From an uncultured Acidimicrobiales bacterium (lineage in GTDB: Bacteria > Actinomycetota > Acidimicrobiia > Acidimicrobiales > SZUA-35): a DNA stretch of 58,579 bases. Within the stretch, counting starts at the first letter, position 1. Every line of letters starts with the position of its first letter. The DNA lies in contig CALHFG010000080.1 of NCBI GenBank assembly GCA_938029215.1, positions 1 to 58,579 on the forward strand. Direction: 5' to 3'. A program made the position numbers and the translations under genes. This document shows, piece after piece, positions 33,704 through 42,381 of the stretch. The notes beneath the pieces were generated by a model, which was not told the origin of the DNA, made no database searches, and saw nothing but the letters and a program-made list of their open reading frames with translations.

Positions 33704-34962
33704 GGTGCTTCTTTCGACCAGGGCGATCCAAGCTCGCGACAAACTCGCAACCCTGACGTCATGCCGTCCTCGTGGAATCCAAAGCTCCAATAGGCTCCCG
33801 CGTAATGGGTTCGATTCACGCCGCTAATTTCGCCAACGCGACGTTGGGCGGCAATTGCTGGACCATCGAACACCGGATGAGCGTAGGTGGTTTCGTATAG
33901 CACCTTTGCCGGATCGATCCGTTCATCGTTGAGGCTGACGAGGTACCGGCCCGAGCCGGGAAGACGCATTAGCTCGGTCATGTCATAGGTCAGCACTGAC
34001 TTGCCGGCGTCGGCACCGTGGGCTCGACGATAATAATTCCACGCCGACCACGCGAGTTCTTGCTTTGGCAGCACTGAGGTGTCGGTGTGGAGCGTGGCAG
34101 TGTTGGGCTGGTAACGAATGGATCCGAGAATTTCCTTCTCGGCTGGACTGGGGTCGGTGAGCATCTTGAGGGCTTGGTCGCTGTGGCATCCAAGAACTAC
34201 TACGTCGAAATGGTGTGTTCCGGATTCACTTATGAGAACGACCCCGTCTGGGGTTCGCTGGATCTCATTGACGCCGTCGTTGAGGCGTATCCGCCCGGCG
34301 AACTTCCGTTCGATTCGTTGCACATACTGGCGACTGCCACCCACGAGAGCCTTCCACTGAGGGCGGTCGCCGACGCTCAGCAGTCCATGGTTATCGAGAA
34401 ACCGAAGCACGCTGCGGGCGGGAAACTCGTCGAACGTGGCGGGGTCAGCCGACCAGATCGATGCTCCCATTGGAACGAGGTGCAGGTCGATAAAGGCCCG
34501 CGAGTAGCGCCCCCTTGCGAGGAACGTTTTGAGACTCGTGGAGTCGTCGCCGGTAGCCAAAAAGGCGCGCCCATGTCGATAAAAGCGGGCGATGTCAAAC
34601 AACATCCGATACATCTGCGGGCGAATAAGGTTGCGGCGATCCGCCAGGAGGGTGTTCAGATTGGTGGCGCGGTAGGCAAAGCCCGTTGCTTGGTCGGCGA
34701 CCCCGAAACTCATCTCGGTGTCCACCGTTTCGACCCCGAGTTCTCCGAACAAGCGCTGCAGGTTGGGATAGTTATGGTCGTTGTGGACGATGAACCCCGT
34801 GTCGACTCCGAGCTTGCCCGCAACCGGATCGTGCACGGTGACGGTGTTCGAGTGTCCGCCGAGTCGGGTGTCCGCCTCGAAAAGCGTCACGTCATGATCG
34901 GGTCCAAGAACGTGCGCACAGGTGAGGCCGGCGATACCAGAGCCGACTATTGCAATCTTCAT
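33700..34962 (-). CDS. FAD-dependent amine-oxidase-like flavoprotein (COG2907)
   Basis: A 420-residue flavoprotein. The N-terminal Rossmann fingerprint is MKIAIVGSGIAGLTCAHVLG, followed by LFEADTRLGGHSNTVTV and VDTGFIVHNDHNYPNL, all typical of COG2907. The C-terminal YAGAYWSFGFHEDGMTSGLR closes the FAD site. It probably dehydrogenates fatty acyl chains with the Cfa-type partner, by analogy with related lipid-modifying sets; this is inferred. It starts the three-gene operon. Confidence 0.88.
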   Translation of the reverse strand: MKIAIVGSGIAGLTCAHVLGPDHDVTLFEADTRLGGHSNTVTVHDPVAGKLGVDTGFIVHNDHNYPNLQRLFGELGVETVDTEMSFGVADQATGFAYRATNLNTLLADRRNLIRPQMYRMLFDIARFYRHGRAFLATGDDSTSLKTFLARGRYSRAFIDLHLVPMGASIWSADPATFDEFPARSVLRFLDNHGLLSVGDRPQWKALVGGSRQYVQRIERKFAGRIRLNDGVNEIQRTPDGVVLISESGTHHFDVVVLGCHSDQALKMLTDPSPAEKEILGSIRYQPNTATLHTDTSVLPKQELAWSAWNYYRRAHGADAGKSVLTYDMTELMRLPGSGRYLVSLNDERIDPAKVLYETTYAHPVFDGPAIAAQRRVGEISGVNRTHYAGAYWSFGFHEDGMTSGLRVCRELGSPWSKEAP

Positions 34963-35004
34963 TGCCTGTTTGTACCCGATTAGCAGGGGTTCTATAACAC
35001 CGGG

Positions 35005-36063
35005 CTAACCGTCGTCGTCCCCGTCATCGTCTCCGTCATCGTCCTTGCCGTCGTCTTCTTCGACCACGCCGGGGTCATCGTTTGCGTCGGGTCCGCCCAC
35101 TGTTGGCTGGGGTTCGGCCGGGATCGTCGGTTCGGGATCGACAATCGTGGTGAGACTTGGCCTGGTCGGAGCAGGAGGCTCGGGCTCAGGTTCTTCCAAG
35201 GTCGTTGTGGGTTTCGCGGTCGTTGTGGGTTTCGCGGTCGTTGTGGGTTTCGCGGTCGTTGTTGGTTTCGCGGTCGTTGTGGGTTTGGAAGTTGTTGTGG
35301 GTTTCGTCGTCGTGGTGGGTTTCGCCGTCGTGGTGGGTATTGCGGTGGTGGTTGGTTTCCCAGTCGTTGTGGGCTTGGAAGTTGTTGTGGGTTTCGCCGT
35401 CGTGGTGGGTTCGGCCGTTGTGGTTGGTTTGGCGGTCGTTGTCGAGGTCGCTGATGTTGGAGGTCGCTCAGTTGTCGCTGAGGTCACGGCCGAGGTGGCT
35501 ACTGCAGTTTCGGTAGTGGCGGTTTCGGGGACTGTTGTGGAGGGCTGAGCGGTCGTGGCTTGCGTGGTGGTCACCGGTCGAAGCGCCGCGGTTGTCTTGA
35601 CCTCCGGCTCTGCCTCAGGCTCGGCAGCAGGCGCTGTGGGCAGGGCCGAACTTGTGGTGGGTTCTTCAAGTGCCGGAGCCCCAAGCTGGGATGTGCTCGG
35701 CCGCGTGGTTGTTGATTGCGCAGTTGTCGACGCCGACGTCGTGGGGTCTGGGTCGGCACTTGACAACTCGGTTTCTACGATCGTGGCTGCTTGTTGATCG
35801 CTACCGCTGAGCTGACTTACACCGACCGAAACAACCGCCGCCGCGAGCGCTCCCAGTAGGCCCAGCGTGACCGCGCTCGATCGGCGCAGGTAGACGCGCT
35901 GGCCGAGAACTCTCCACGAATTGTCTGCGATCGGTTGAACCGAGACCGGCCGGCTCGATGTGCTCGCCGCGGTGACCGGTTGCTGAATGATGATGCGCCG
36001 AGGGGGAGGTTCGGGGGTTCCGAATACGCCGAGCGGATTGTTTCGTGTGTCGTCACGAGACAT
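35005..36063 (-). CDS. Thr/Pro-repeat membrane-anchored surface protein
   Basis: A 352-residue protein of unknown function. A cytoplasmic N-terminus of about 60 residues is followed by one transmembrane helix (64-84) and a low-complexity outside part rich in Thr, Ala, Pro and Glu. That part includes 13 tandem six-residue units of the type A-K-P-T-T-T (roughly residues 210-288), an acidic Pro-rich stretch and an Asp/Gly tail (DDGKDDDGDDDGDDDG). It resembles mucin-like, probably O-glycosylated wall-spanning segments; the Asp tail might bind calcium. No enzymatic domain is visible. Confidence 0.75.
   Translation of the reverse strand: MSRDDTRNNPLGVFGTPEPPPRRIIIQQPVTAASTSSRPVSVQPIADNSWRVLGQRVYLRRSSAVTLGLLGALAAAVVSVGVSQLSGSDQQAATIVETELSSADPDPTTSASTTAQSTTTRPSTSQLGAPALEEPTTSSALPTAPAAEPEAEPEVKTTAALRPVTTTQATTAQPSTTVPETATTETAVATSAVTSATTERPPTSATSTTTAKPTTTAEPTTTAKPTTTSKPTTTGKPTTTAIPTTTAKPTTTTKPTTTSKPTTTAKPTTTAKPTTTAKPTTTAKPTTTLEEPEPEPPAPTRPSLTTIVDPEPTIPAEPQPTVGGPDANDDPGVVEEDDGKDDDGDDDGDDDG
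35201..35434. repeat. 13 tandem 18-bp units in the Thr/Pro-repeat gene
   Basis: On the plus strand the unit is close to GTCGTTGTGGGTTTCGCG, repeated about 13 times without spacers and with scattered synonymous and conservative changes. It encodes (A/S/G/T)(K/E/I)PTTT on the minus strand. The first three to four copies at the 35201 end are nearly identical, indicating recent slippage expansion. Confidence 0.9.
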
Positions 36064-36232
36064 AGAGACTCTCTTTCGCCGCCCGGGACACTAGTCCCCG
36101 TAACGGCCGCAGTTTGGGCGCTCGGGCATATCGGCAGCGAACATTGGTCACATCACGGTTCTGACCTGCGCAGAGTCTCCATGGGTGGATTTGCCTGTCA
36201 GTTGGGCCTCGCGAAGAGCCGATAGAGGAAAG

Positions 36233-37684
36233 ATGCCCACCGATGCTGCCCGCCTCCGATCGCTGTTCTCCACCGGCTTATTCACACTGGTGTTTCCGCT
36301 CGCTGGACTGCTCGATCCTGCCCATCGCGGCATGTGGTTTGGGTTCACGATTTTGGCCCTGGTTGGGACGGTTGCGTCCGTTGGGTTTCTGTATCGCACT
36401 ACATCGAACTTTCGTGCCGTTGCAGAGCGAGCGTCCGAGGACGCCGTCACCGGCTTAATGACAGCTGACTCCCTCGTTCGGCATGTAGACGAGCAGGTGG
36501 GTCCCGGCGCAATCGCCGTGTTCGACATTGACTCATTCGATTCGTTGAACCGTACGATCGGCCACCAAAAGGGCGACGAGGTTCTCCGGCTGGTGGCGCA
36601 GCGGATGAAGGACGACACCCGAGGGTCAGATGTTGCGGCCCGAGTTGGAGCGGATCGGTTCGCTCTCTATATGGCCGGGGTGAAAGATCGCAATACCGCT
36701 GCGACCGTTGCGTCCCGCCTGCTCGAACAGTTCTTTGAGCCCGCCCACATCGGTGGGCTTGAGCTCGACATCAGCGCATCGGTGGGTGCTGCACTATCTG
36801 GAGCCGAAGGTGCAGCCTCGACTCTCAAGAACGCCACGCTGGCCCTGGAAGCTGCGAAGTCGGGTGCTACGCCGTTGGAAGTGTTCCGCTCCGAGCACGA
36901 GAGCCATTCGGTGGACTCCCTCGCCATGATTACCCAGGTCCAGCTCGGTATCGAGCGCGAAGAGTTCGAGGTCTACCTGCAGCCTGTCGTCGATGTATGG
37001 AATGGTCGGGCGATCGGCGTCGAGGCGCTCGTCCGCTGGAACCACGGCGAGATGGGGGCTGTGCCGCCTTCGCTCTTCCTCAAGCAGATCGAGAACCTTC
37101 CGGTTGGCCGGGCCTTTAGCCGATACATGCTGGAGCGCAGTATCCAGGCACTCTCGGCGCTGGGCAATCGTGACATTGGCCTGTCGGTCAACCTGTCGGC
37201 CCGCGATGTTGAGGACCTCGAGTTACCGCTCGTCGTATCGGGACTCCTGACCGAAAACGGTATTTCGGCTCGTCGCCTCACCGTCGAGGTTCCCGAATCG
37301 GTTGGATCCCGACGACGGGAGCGGACCGAACAGGTGCTGGCCCAACTGCGAGATCTCGGTTGCGGAATTGCGATCGACGACTTTGGTGGCTCCGGCGTGC
37401 CGATCGACTTCTTGGCCTCGTTGCCGGTGACGGAACTGAAGATTGCCTCGTCATTCGTCTCTGCTTGTGTCGACGACTCGACGGCTCGCACGGTGATTCG
37501 CCATTGTGTCGGGCTGGCCCATGGCGCTGGGCTTCGAGCAACGGCAAAGGGCGTCGAGCGGCAGGCGGTTCTGGACGCCGTGACCGACCTCGGTTGTGAC
37601 GCCGCCCAGGGTTTCCATTTCGCCCACCCCATGCCGGTTGTCATTGTGGCCAAGTGGCTCGAGAACGACCGAGTGTCGGTCTAG
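36233..37684 (+). CDS. degenerate GGDEF plus EAL domain protein
   Basis: A 483-residue protein: two hydrophobic segments (about 12-28 and 36-54), a GGDEF domain whose signature is degenerate (G-A-D-R-F, 139-143) and an EAL domain (EALVRW from 264). In the EAL domain N320, E355, D382-D383, K403, E442 and Q459 are kept. LKID reads LKIA (A405) and AEGVE reads AKGVE (K439), positions important for metal binding and catalysis. It may bind c-di-GMP without turning it over. ATG 36233 is preceded by GAGGAAAG. It is divergent from the Thr/Pro-repeat gene. Confidence 0.88.
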   Translation: MPTDAARLRSLFSTGLFTLVFPLAGLLDPAHRGMWFGFTILALVGTVASVGFLYRTTSNFRAVAERASEDAVTGLMTADSLVRHVDEQVGPGAIAVFDIDSFDSLNRTIGHQKGDEVLRLVAQRMKDDTRGSDVAARVGADRFALYMAGVKDRNTAATVASRLLEQFFEPAHIGGLELDISASVGAALSGAEGAASTLKNATLALEAAKSGATPLEVFRSEHESHSVDSLAMITQVQLGIEREEFEVYLQPVVDVWNGRAIGVEALVRWNHGEMGAVPPSLFLKQIENLPVGRAFSRYMLERSIQALSALGNRDIGLSVNLSARDVEDLELPLVVSGLLTENGISARRLTVEVPESVGSRRRERTEQVLAQLRDLGCGIAIDDFGGSGVPIDFLASLPVTELKIASSFVSACVDDSTARTVIRHCVGLAHGAGLRATAKGVERQAVLDAVTDLGCDAAQGFHFAHPMPVVIVAKWLENDRVSV

Positions 37685-37758
37685 GACCTGGTACTTCGAC
37701 CCGCTCATCGTGCCTTTCGGCACCACGGGCAGAGCCTGCGGGTCCGTAGACTAAAGGG

Positions 37759-39201
37759 GTGACCCCGACCGCAACTAGTGCCGACGCGCCGATCGTTGTC
37801 GCGGTCGCTGACGGTTCGCCCGCAGCCGAGGCCGGAGTCATCGTTGGCGACGTGGTCCGGACGATCAATGGCGAGCGTCTCCGAGATGTCATTCAGTATC
37901 AAACGCTGGTGGACGAGCCCGAAGTGGAACTCGAGGTAGATCGCGGTGGGCTTGAACGCAGCTTCGTCATCGATAAGGCACCCGGCGCGCCATTGGGGAT
38001 CGAAGTGCAGAGCGCTGTGTTCGACCAAGTTCGCACCTGCGATAACCATTGCTCGTTCTGCTTCATCTATCAACTGCCGCCAAACATGCGGAAGTCGCTC
38101 TATCTCAAAGACGACGACTACCGCCTGAGCTTTCTGTATGGGAACTTCACCACACTCACCCGCTTTACCGAGGCCGATCTTGAGCGAGTGATCACCGAGC
38201 GACTGTCGCCGTTGTTTGTGAGTATTCACGCCACCGACCCCGATGCCCGTTCGGCGATGCTTCGCAACCGTCGCGGCGCCATGAGCCTTCGTTGGCTCGA
38301 CGCCCTTCTGGATAACGACATCGAGGTGCACGGTCAGGTGGTGGTCTGTCCTGGCGTCAACGACGGTGACGAGTTGGAACGAACCATGCGCGGCATCATG
38401 GATCGTTACGCCCAGCTTGCGTCGGTCGCGGTGGTGCCACTTGGTGTCTCCAAGTTCTCCCATGAGGAGACCATGCGTTTCCACACCGTCGAGGAAGCCC
38501 GCCGCGTGGTTTCGACGGTTGAGGCGTGGCAGGAGCGCTTTCACCGTGTCCTCGGTCGGCGACTGGTCTTCTGCGCGGACGAGTACTACCTGTTAGCACA
38601 GCAGCCCTTTCCCGAATCCGACGTCTACGAAGGATTCGAGCTCCACGAAGATGGCATCGGGATGGCCCGAACCTTCCAGCGCGAGTTCGACGGCGAGGTT
38701 GCCACTCCTACTGGCACCCAACCGGGCTTCTTCGCTTGGGTCGACGGAGCACCCGCACTGGCGTATCGGGCACCCCGGCTCACCGATGAGCAAGTATCAG
38801 AAGTGGGAACGACCCCGGTCACCTTGGGGTCAACTCGTCGTCCACCCGACCCCGAGACGCCCATCGGCGTGCTCACCTCGACCTACGGCGCCAAGGTCAT
38901 CGCTCCGTATGTGGCATCGGTGCCCCACGCCAGGGTTGTTCCGGTTCCCAACGAGTTCTTCGGTGGGAACATCGGCGTGACCGGCCTCATGGTCGGCGAA
39001 GATCTGCAGCGAACCTTGGCCGCTGAGCCGGCGGGTCACCGATATCTGCTTCCCGATGTCTGTCTGTCCAATGGCGTCTTTCTCGACGGTCTCAGCCCCG
39101 AGGATCTCCCTCATCCGGTAGAGATCGTTCCAACAAATGGGATTGCGCTACGCGAAGCGCTGGCCGGATCCTCCAAACGAACAGTGGTGATGCAGCCGTG
39201 A
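37759..39201 (+). CDS. DUF512 protein: PDZ-like plus radical SAM
   Basis: A 480-residue protein. The N-terminal PDZ-like domain (DGSPAAEAGVIVGDVVRTIN, residues about 15-70) precedes an iron-sulfur site with C94, C98 and C101 in RTCDNHCSFCFIYQ, the CX3CX2C radical SAM pattern, then the DUF512 region (LRNRRGAMSLRWLDALLDND, HVQ-like HGQVVVCPGVNDG, VPLGVSKF). The reaction is unknown. The start is GTG 37759. The end overlaps der by four bases, a pairing widespread in actinobacteria. Confidence 0.9.
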   Translation: MTPTATSADAPIVVAVADGSPAAEAGVIVGDVVRTINGERLRDVIQYQTLVDEPEVELEVDRGGLERSFVIDKAPGAPLGIEVQSAVFDQVRTCDNHCSFCFIYQLPPNMRKSLYLKDDDYRLSFLYGNFTTLTRFTEADLERVITERLSPLFVSIHATDPDARSAMLRNRRGAMSLRWLDALLDNDIEVHGQVVVCPGVNDGDELERTMRGIMDRYAQLASVAVVPLGVSKFSHEETMRFHTVEEARRVVSTVEAWQERFHRVLGRRLVFCADEYYLLAQQPFPESDVYEGFELHEDGIGMARTFQREFDGEVATPTGTQPGFFAWVDGAPALAYRAPRLTDEQVSEVGTTPVTLGSTRRPPDPETPIGVLTSTYGAKVIAPYVASVPHARVVPVPNEFFGGNIGVTGLMVGEDLQRTLAAEPAGHRYLLPDVCLSNGVFLDGLSPEDLPHPVEIVPTNGIALREALAGSSKRTVVMQP

Positions 39202-40502
39202 GTATTCGACCAAAGGTAGTTATTGCGGGGCGCCCGAATGTGGGGAAGTCAACGCTGATGAACCGAGTCCTCGGTCGTAGAGAGGCCATCGTTGAAGAGC
39301 GCCCGGGCGTTACGCGCGATCGCAAGCAGGTTCCTGCCGAGTGGCAGGGACGCGAATTTGATCTCATCGACACAGGCGGCTGGCTCACCGGTGGATCCGC
39401 CATCGACATGAAGGTGTCGAAGCAGTCCGAAGCAGCCATCGCCGAAGCTGCGGTGATTCTGCTGGTGATCGACGCAACGGTCGGCGTTACCGATGAGGAC
39501 GAACATTTCGTGCGGTTCATTCGACGACTTGACGTTCCGGTCTTCGTCGTCGCCAACAAGGTTGACGATATGAAGCATGCCGATGATCTTTGGGAGCTGA
39601 TGAGCCTTGGCTTTGGCCAACCCTACGGTGTGTCAGCGCTGCATGGCAGGGGAGTGGGTGACTTGCTCGATGCGGTCACCGCCGAGTTTCCCGAAAGCGA
39701 AGATGTCGACGATGCCGCCGAAGAAGAGGAGCAGCGGATCTTTTCGATTGCCTTGGTTGGGCGTCCCAACGTTGGCAAGTCGACCCTGTTCAATCGGCTT
39801 ATCGGTGATGAGCGCAGCGTGGTTCACGACATGCCGGGCACAACCCGCGACACCGTCGACACGGTGGTCGACAGTGAGCAGGGACCCATTCGGTTCCTCG
39901 ACACCGCTGGAATGCGACGCCGCAGCAAGATCGACGAGGACACCGAGTACTACAGCGTCGTTCGAGCTCTCACCGCTGTCGACAAAGCGGACGTCGCTCT
40001 GCTCGTTATCGACGCATCCGAGGGTGTGACACACCAAGACCAGCGCCTAGCCGAACGGGTAGACGCCGCCGGTTGCCCGATCGTGGTGGTGCTGAACAAG
40101 TGGGACATCACTAACACCGAAGCAAAGCATCAGATCGCAGCGCAGTTAGAACGGAAACTGAGCTTTCTGCCCGATGTTCCCGAACACCGAATCTCTGCGC
40201 TGTCGGGCCGTGGCATCGATAAGTTGCTCCCGTCCCTCTTCCTTGCAATCGACGCCTACCAGACCCGAGTGCCCACAAAGAAGGTCAACGACGTTATCCG
40301 GAAGGCTCAGGTGGCTCACGCAGCTCCTAACGGCGCTCGGATTCTGTATGCCACCCAGGGCGCAACCGATCCACCAACCTTCACCCTCTTTACCAACCGG
40401 GCGATCGGGGACACGTACCTGCGGTACATCGAAAACCAGATTCGTGACACGTTTGACCTTGCAGGCACGCCGATCAAGCTTCGAGTTCGCGCCCGAAACT
40501 AG
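39198..40502 (+). CDS. der: ribosome-assembly GTPase Der (EngA)
   Basis: A 434-residue double-GTPase for 50S ribosome assembly. Two G domains are visible, each with a P-loop GRPNVGKST (near residues 12 and 194), switch-region TRD motifs, and NKxD boxes (VANKVDD and VLNKWDI). The C-terminal KH-like domain ends in RYIENQIRDTFDLAGTPIKL. The GTG start overlaps the DUF512 stop. Confidence 0.97.
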   Translation: MSIRPKVVIAGRPNVGKSTLMNRVLGRREAIVEERPGVTRDRKQVPAEWQGREFDLIDTGGWLTGGSAIDMKVSKQSEAAIAEAAVILLVIDATVGVTDEDEHFVRFIRRLDVPVFVVANKVDDMKHADDLWELMSLGFGQPYGVSALHGRGVGDLLDAVTAEFPESEDVDDAAEEEEQRIFSIALVGRPNVGKSTLFNRLIGDERSVVHDMPGTTRDTVDTVVDSEQGPIRFLDTAGMRRRSKIDEDTEYYSVVRALTAVDKADVALLVIDASEGVTHQDQRLAERVDAAGCPIVVVLNKWDITNTEAKHQIAAQLERKLSFLPDVPEHRISALSGRGIDKLLPSLFLAIDAYQTRVPTKKVNDVIRKAQVAHAAPNGARILYATQGATDPPTFTLFTNRAIGDTYLRYIENQIRDTFDLAGTPIKLRVRARN

Positions 40503-40509
40503 GTTGTAC

Positions 40510-41091
40510 TCAAACCAGGATCTCGTTTACGCGCTGGCGCACCAACGGAAGCGTGTCGGTTTCGAACCACGGGTTCTTGGTTAGCCAGTGCTGATTTCGG
40601 GGCGATGGATGTGGAAGGACCACCTGTTCGGGAAGGTACTCGGCGAAGTTCGCCACCGTTTCGGTGAGCGTCTTCTTTCGTTGCGGCACGTATCGTTTCA
40701 GCGCGTAGGTTCCGATAATCACACTAAGGCGGTCCTCGGGCAGGTGGGCGAGCAATGGCTCGTGCCAGAGCGGAGCGCACTCGGGGCGAGGTGGGTTGTC
40801 GCCTGATCTGGCCGAACCGGGGTAACAGAAGCCCATCGGCACGAGTGCCACGATGTTGGGGTCATAGAACTGCTGGTCGCTAAGTCCGAGCCAGCGGCGA
40901 AGGGTTTTGCCGCTGGGGTCGTCCCACGGGATACCGGATTCGTGGACTCGCCGACCCGGTGCTTGACCGATGATGACGATCCGAGCAGATGGCCCAGCTT
41001 GAACCACAGGGCGCGGTCGGTGGGGGAGAGATTCAGCGCAAACGGTGCACGACGTGATGTCGGCCAGCAACGCAGTGAGGTCAGCGCTCAT
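40510..41091 (-). CDS. uracil-DNA glycosylase superfamily protein
   Basis: A 193-residue protein with the family's GQAPGRRVHESGIPWDDPSG block (motif A region, near residue 40), VPMGFCYPGSARSGD, and the C-terminal LPHPSPRNQHWL, matching motif B of uracil glycosylases. A TCxxC-like C-T-V-C pair near residue 16 is present without the full four-cysteine cluster of family 4. Start ATG 41091; the longer frame to 41271 reads through the intergenic direct repeat. Base-excision activity is inferred; catalytic competence cannot be judged. Confidence 0.82.
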   Translation of the reverse strand: MSADLTALLADITSCTVCAESLPHRPRPVVQAGPSARIVIIGQAPGRRVHESGIPWDDPSGKTLRRWLGLSDQQFYDPNIVALVPMGFCYPGSARSGDNPPRPECAPLWHEPLLAHLPEDRLSVIIGTYALKRYVPQRKKTLTETVANFAEYLPEQVVLPHPSPRNQHWLTKNPWFETDTLPLVRQRVNEILV

Positions 41092-41094
41092 GAA

Positions 41095-41284
41095 TCCAAC
41101 GACGGGCGCGTTCGCCACGTAGCGCGGGAGGTGAGCGAGGGTTGGTTGCGGCCGCGCCAGCAACGCAGCAGGGGGCGTTTGGTGTGGCTCCCTGCAGGTG
41201 GCCGGAGCGACCCGACCGGAGTCGTGGGGATCGAGCCCAGTGATCGGTCCAACGACGGGCGCGTTCGCCACGTAGCGCGGGAGG
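41095..41284. repeat. 37-bp perfect direct repeat, two copies 153 bp apart
   Basis: Copies at 41095-41131 and 41248-41284 are identical. Each begins TCCAACGACGGGCGCG and ends AGCGCGGGAGG, and both are followed by near-identical flanks (TGAGCGAGG versus CGAGCAGAGG). An internal GGCG-CGTT-CGCC can form a small hairpin. Read on the minus strand the unit would encode PRYVANAPVVG, which creates a spurious N-terminal extension for the glycosylase-like gene. The repeats fill the roughly 210-base gap between two minus-strand genes. Confidence 0.85.
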
Positions 41285-41301
41285 CGAGCAGAGGCAATGA
41301 A

Positions 41302-42381
41302 CTACGTATGGCGGATGACGAGGATGGCCACGTCGTCGGTGATGGGGCCGTCGCTGAAGTCGCGGGCTGCTTCCATCAGACTCTTGGCCAACACATCGAC
41401 CCCGGCGGTGGGGTCGCGTCGGATGATTGAGGCGACGCCGTCTTCTCCGAAGAGCACACCATCGCGGCGAGCTTCGGCCAGGCCGTCGGTGTAGAGGACT
41501 GCGACGTCCTCAGAAGTCCACTGCACTTCGCGAGAGTGATAGACGGCCTTTGGGTCGAGCATGAGCAGCGGCCCAGTAGCACCCAGAGGGCGGACCTCTT
41601 GGTTGTGCCAGACGAAAGCGGCCGGGTGGCCCGCACTGGCATAGCGAAGTGACTCGGCTTCAACGTCGAAGACCAGAACGCAGAGCGAAATGAACTCTTC
41701 GCCCCGTTCGAGAACCGACATCTGCGTGTTCAGTTGTTCGACCGCCTGACCGGGATCTCGGAACTGCATGAGGAAGGTGCGCAGGAGATACTTGGCCTGA
41801 AGAGCGGTGATCGATGGTTCGATGCCGTGACCGGTGACGTCGCCGATGATGGCAGCAACACGATCGTTGTCGACTCTGAAGACGTCGAAGAAGTCACCTG
41901 CGAGCGCGCCGGCACCTGGGTTGTATTCCTGGCCGATCTCGAAGCCTTGAAGTTCGGGGAGGCTGTTGGGGGCCAGGCGGGCCGCCCAGTGATATGGCGC
42001 AAGGTTGGCTTGCTGGGTGACTTCTTTGGCCCGTTTCTCGATTTCGAACCGGTCGGCCGCAATGCGGCTTACCTCGTTGATGGAGCTGCGTTGGGCGATG
42101 GTCCTGGCCGACGGCACGGCCAGCAAACCGCTGAGGATGCCTGGCCAGAACGAGATGCCAACCGCAGCGAAGAAGGCGAGGAGGGCGCCGGTGGCGATTG
42201 CAATAAGACCAGCTTCGATGTCGCGCCGATAGTCGGCGTCGGCAAGACGCCAAAGATCGGACTCTGCACCTTCAGTAGCCAAACGATCAGCTAGCTGGCG
42301 GCGGCTTCGGGCTGCCCTGATCCAAAAGACTGCGGCGACGCCGCAGACCAGGGCGCCCAAGAAAGGCACCAAGCGTTCCAT
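41302..42381 (-). CDS. membrane PP2C-type (SpoIIE) serine phosphatase
   Basis: A 359-residue protein: transmembrane helices at about 3-22 and 60-90, a short coiled linker (INEVSRIAADRFEIEKRAKE), then a SpoIIE/RsbU phosphatase domain with the metal-binding aspartates in GALAGDFFDVF and IIGDVTGHG and a late ITDDVAILV. Such enzymes dephosphorylate anti-anti-sigma factors. No partner switch genes are in the window. The 37-bp repeats lie directly downstream. Confidence 0.9.
   Translation of the reverse strand: MERLVPFLGALVCGVAAVFWIRAARSRRQLADRLATEGAESDLWRLADADYRRDIEAGLIAIATGALLAFFAAVGISFWPGILSGLLAVPSARTIAQRSSINEVSRIAADRFEIEKRAKEVTQQANLAPYHWAARLAPNSLPELQGFEIGQEYNPGAGALAGDFFDVFRVDNDRVAAIIGDVTGHGIEPSITALQAKYLLRTFLMQFRDPGQAVEQLNTQMSVLERGEEFISLCVLVFDVEAESLRYASAGHPAAFVWHNQEVRPLGATGPLLMLDPKAVYHSREVQWTSEDVAVLYTDGLAEARRDGVLFGEDGVASIIRRDPTAGVDVLAKSLMEAARDFSDGPITDDVAILVIRHT

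Noticed and set aside
34087-34983. 298-aa open frame on the plus strand
   Set aside because: It is antisense to the COG2907 flavoprotein, which has clear FAD motifs; no recognisable domain or ribosome site.
35201-35434. Possible CRISPR or other spacer-repeat array
   Set aside because: The 18-bp units are head-to-tail without spacers and encode a Thr/Pro repeat; it is a coding minisatellite.
41091-41271. 60-residue N-terminal extension of the uracil-glycosylase-like protein
   Set aside because: The extension is generated by reading through the 37-bp intergenic repeats; the family begins at the ATG at 41091.
41095-41284. Two-copy CRISPR remnant
   Set aside because: The spacing of 153 bp is far longer than a spacer, there are only two copies and no cas genes are present.
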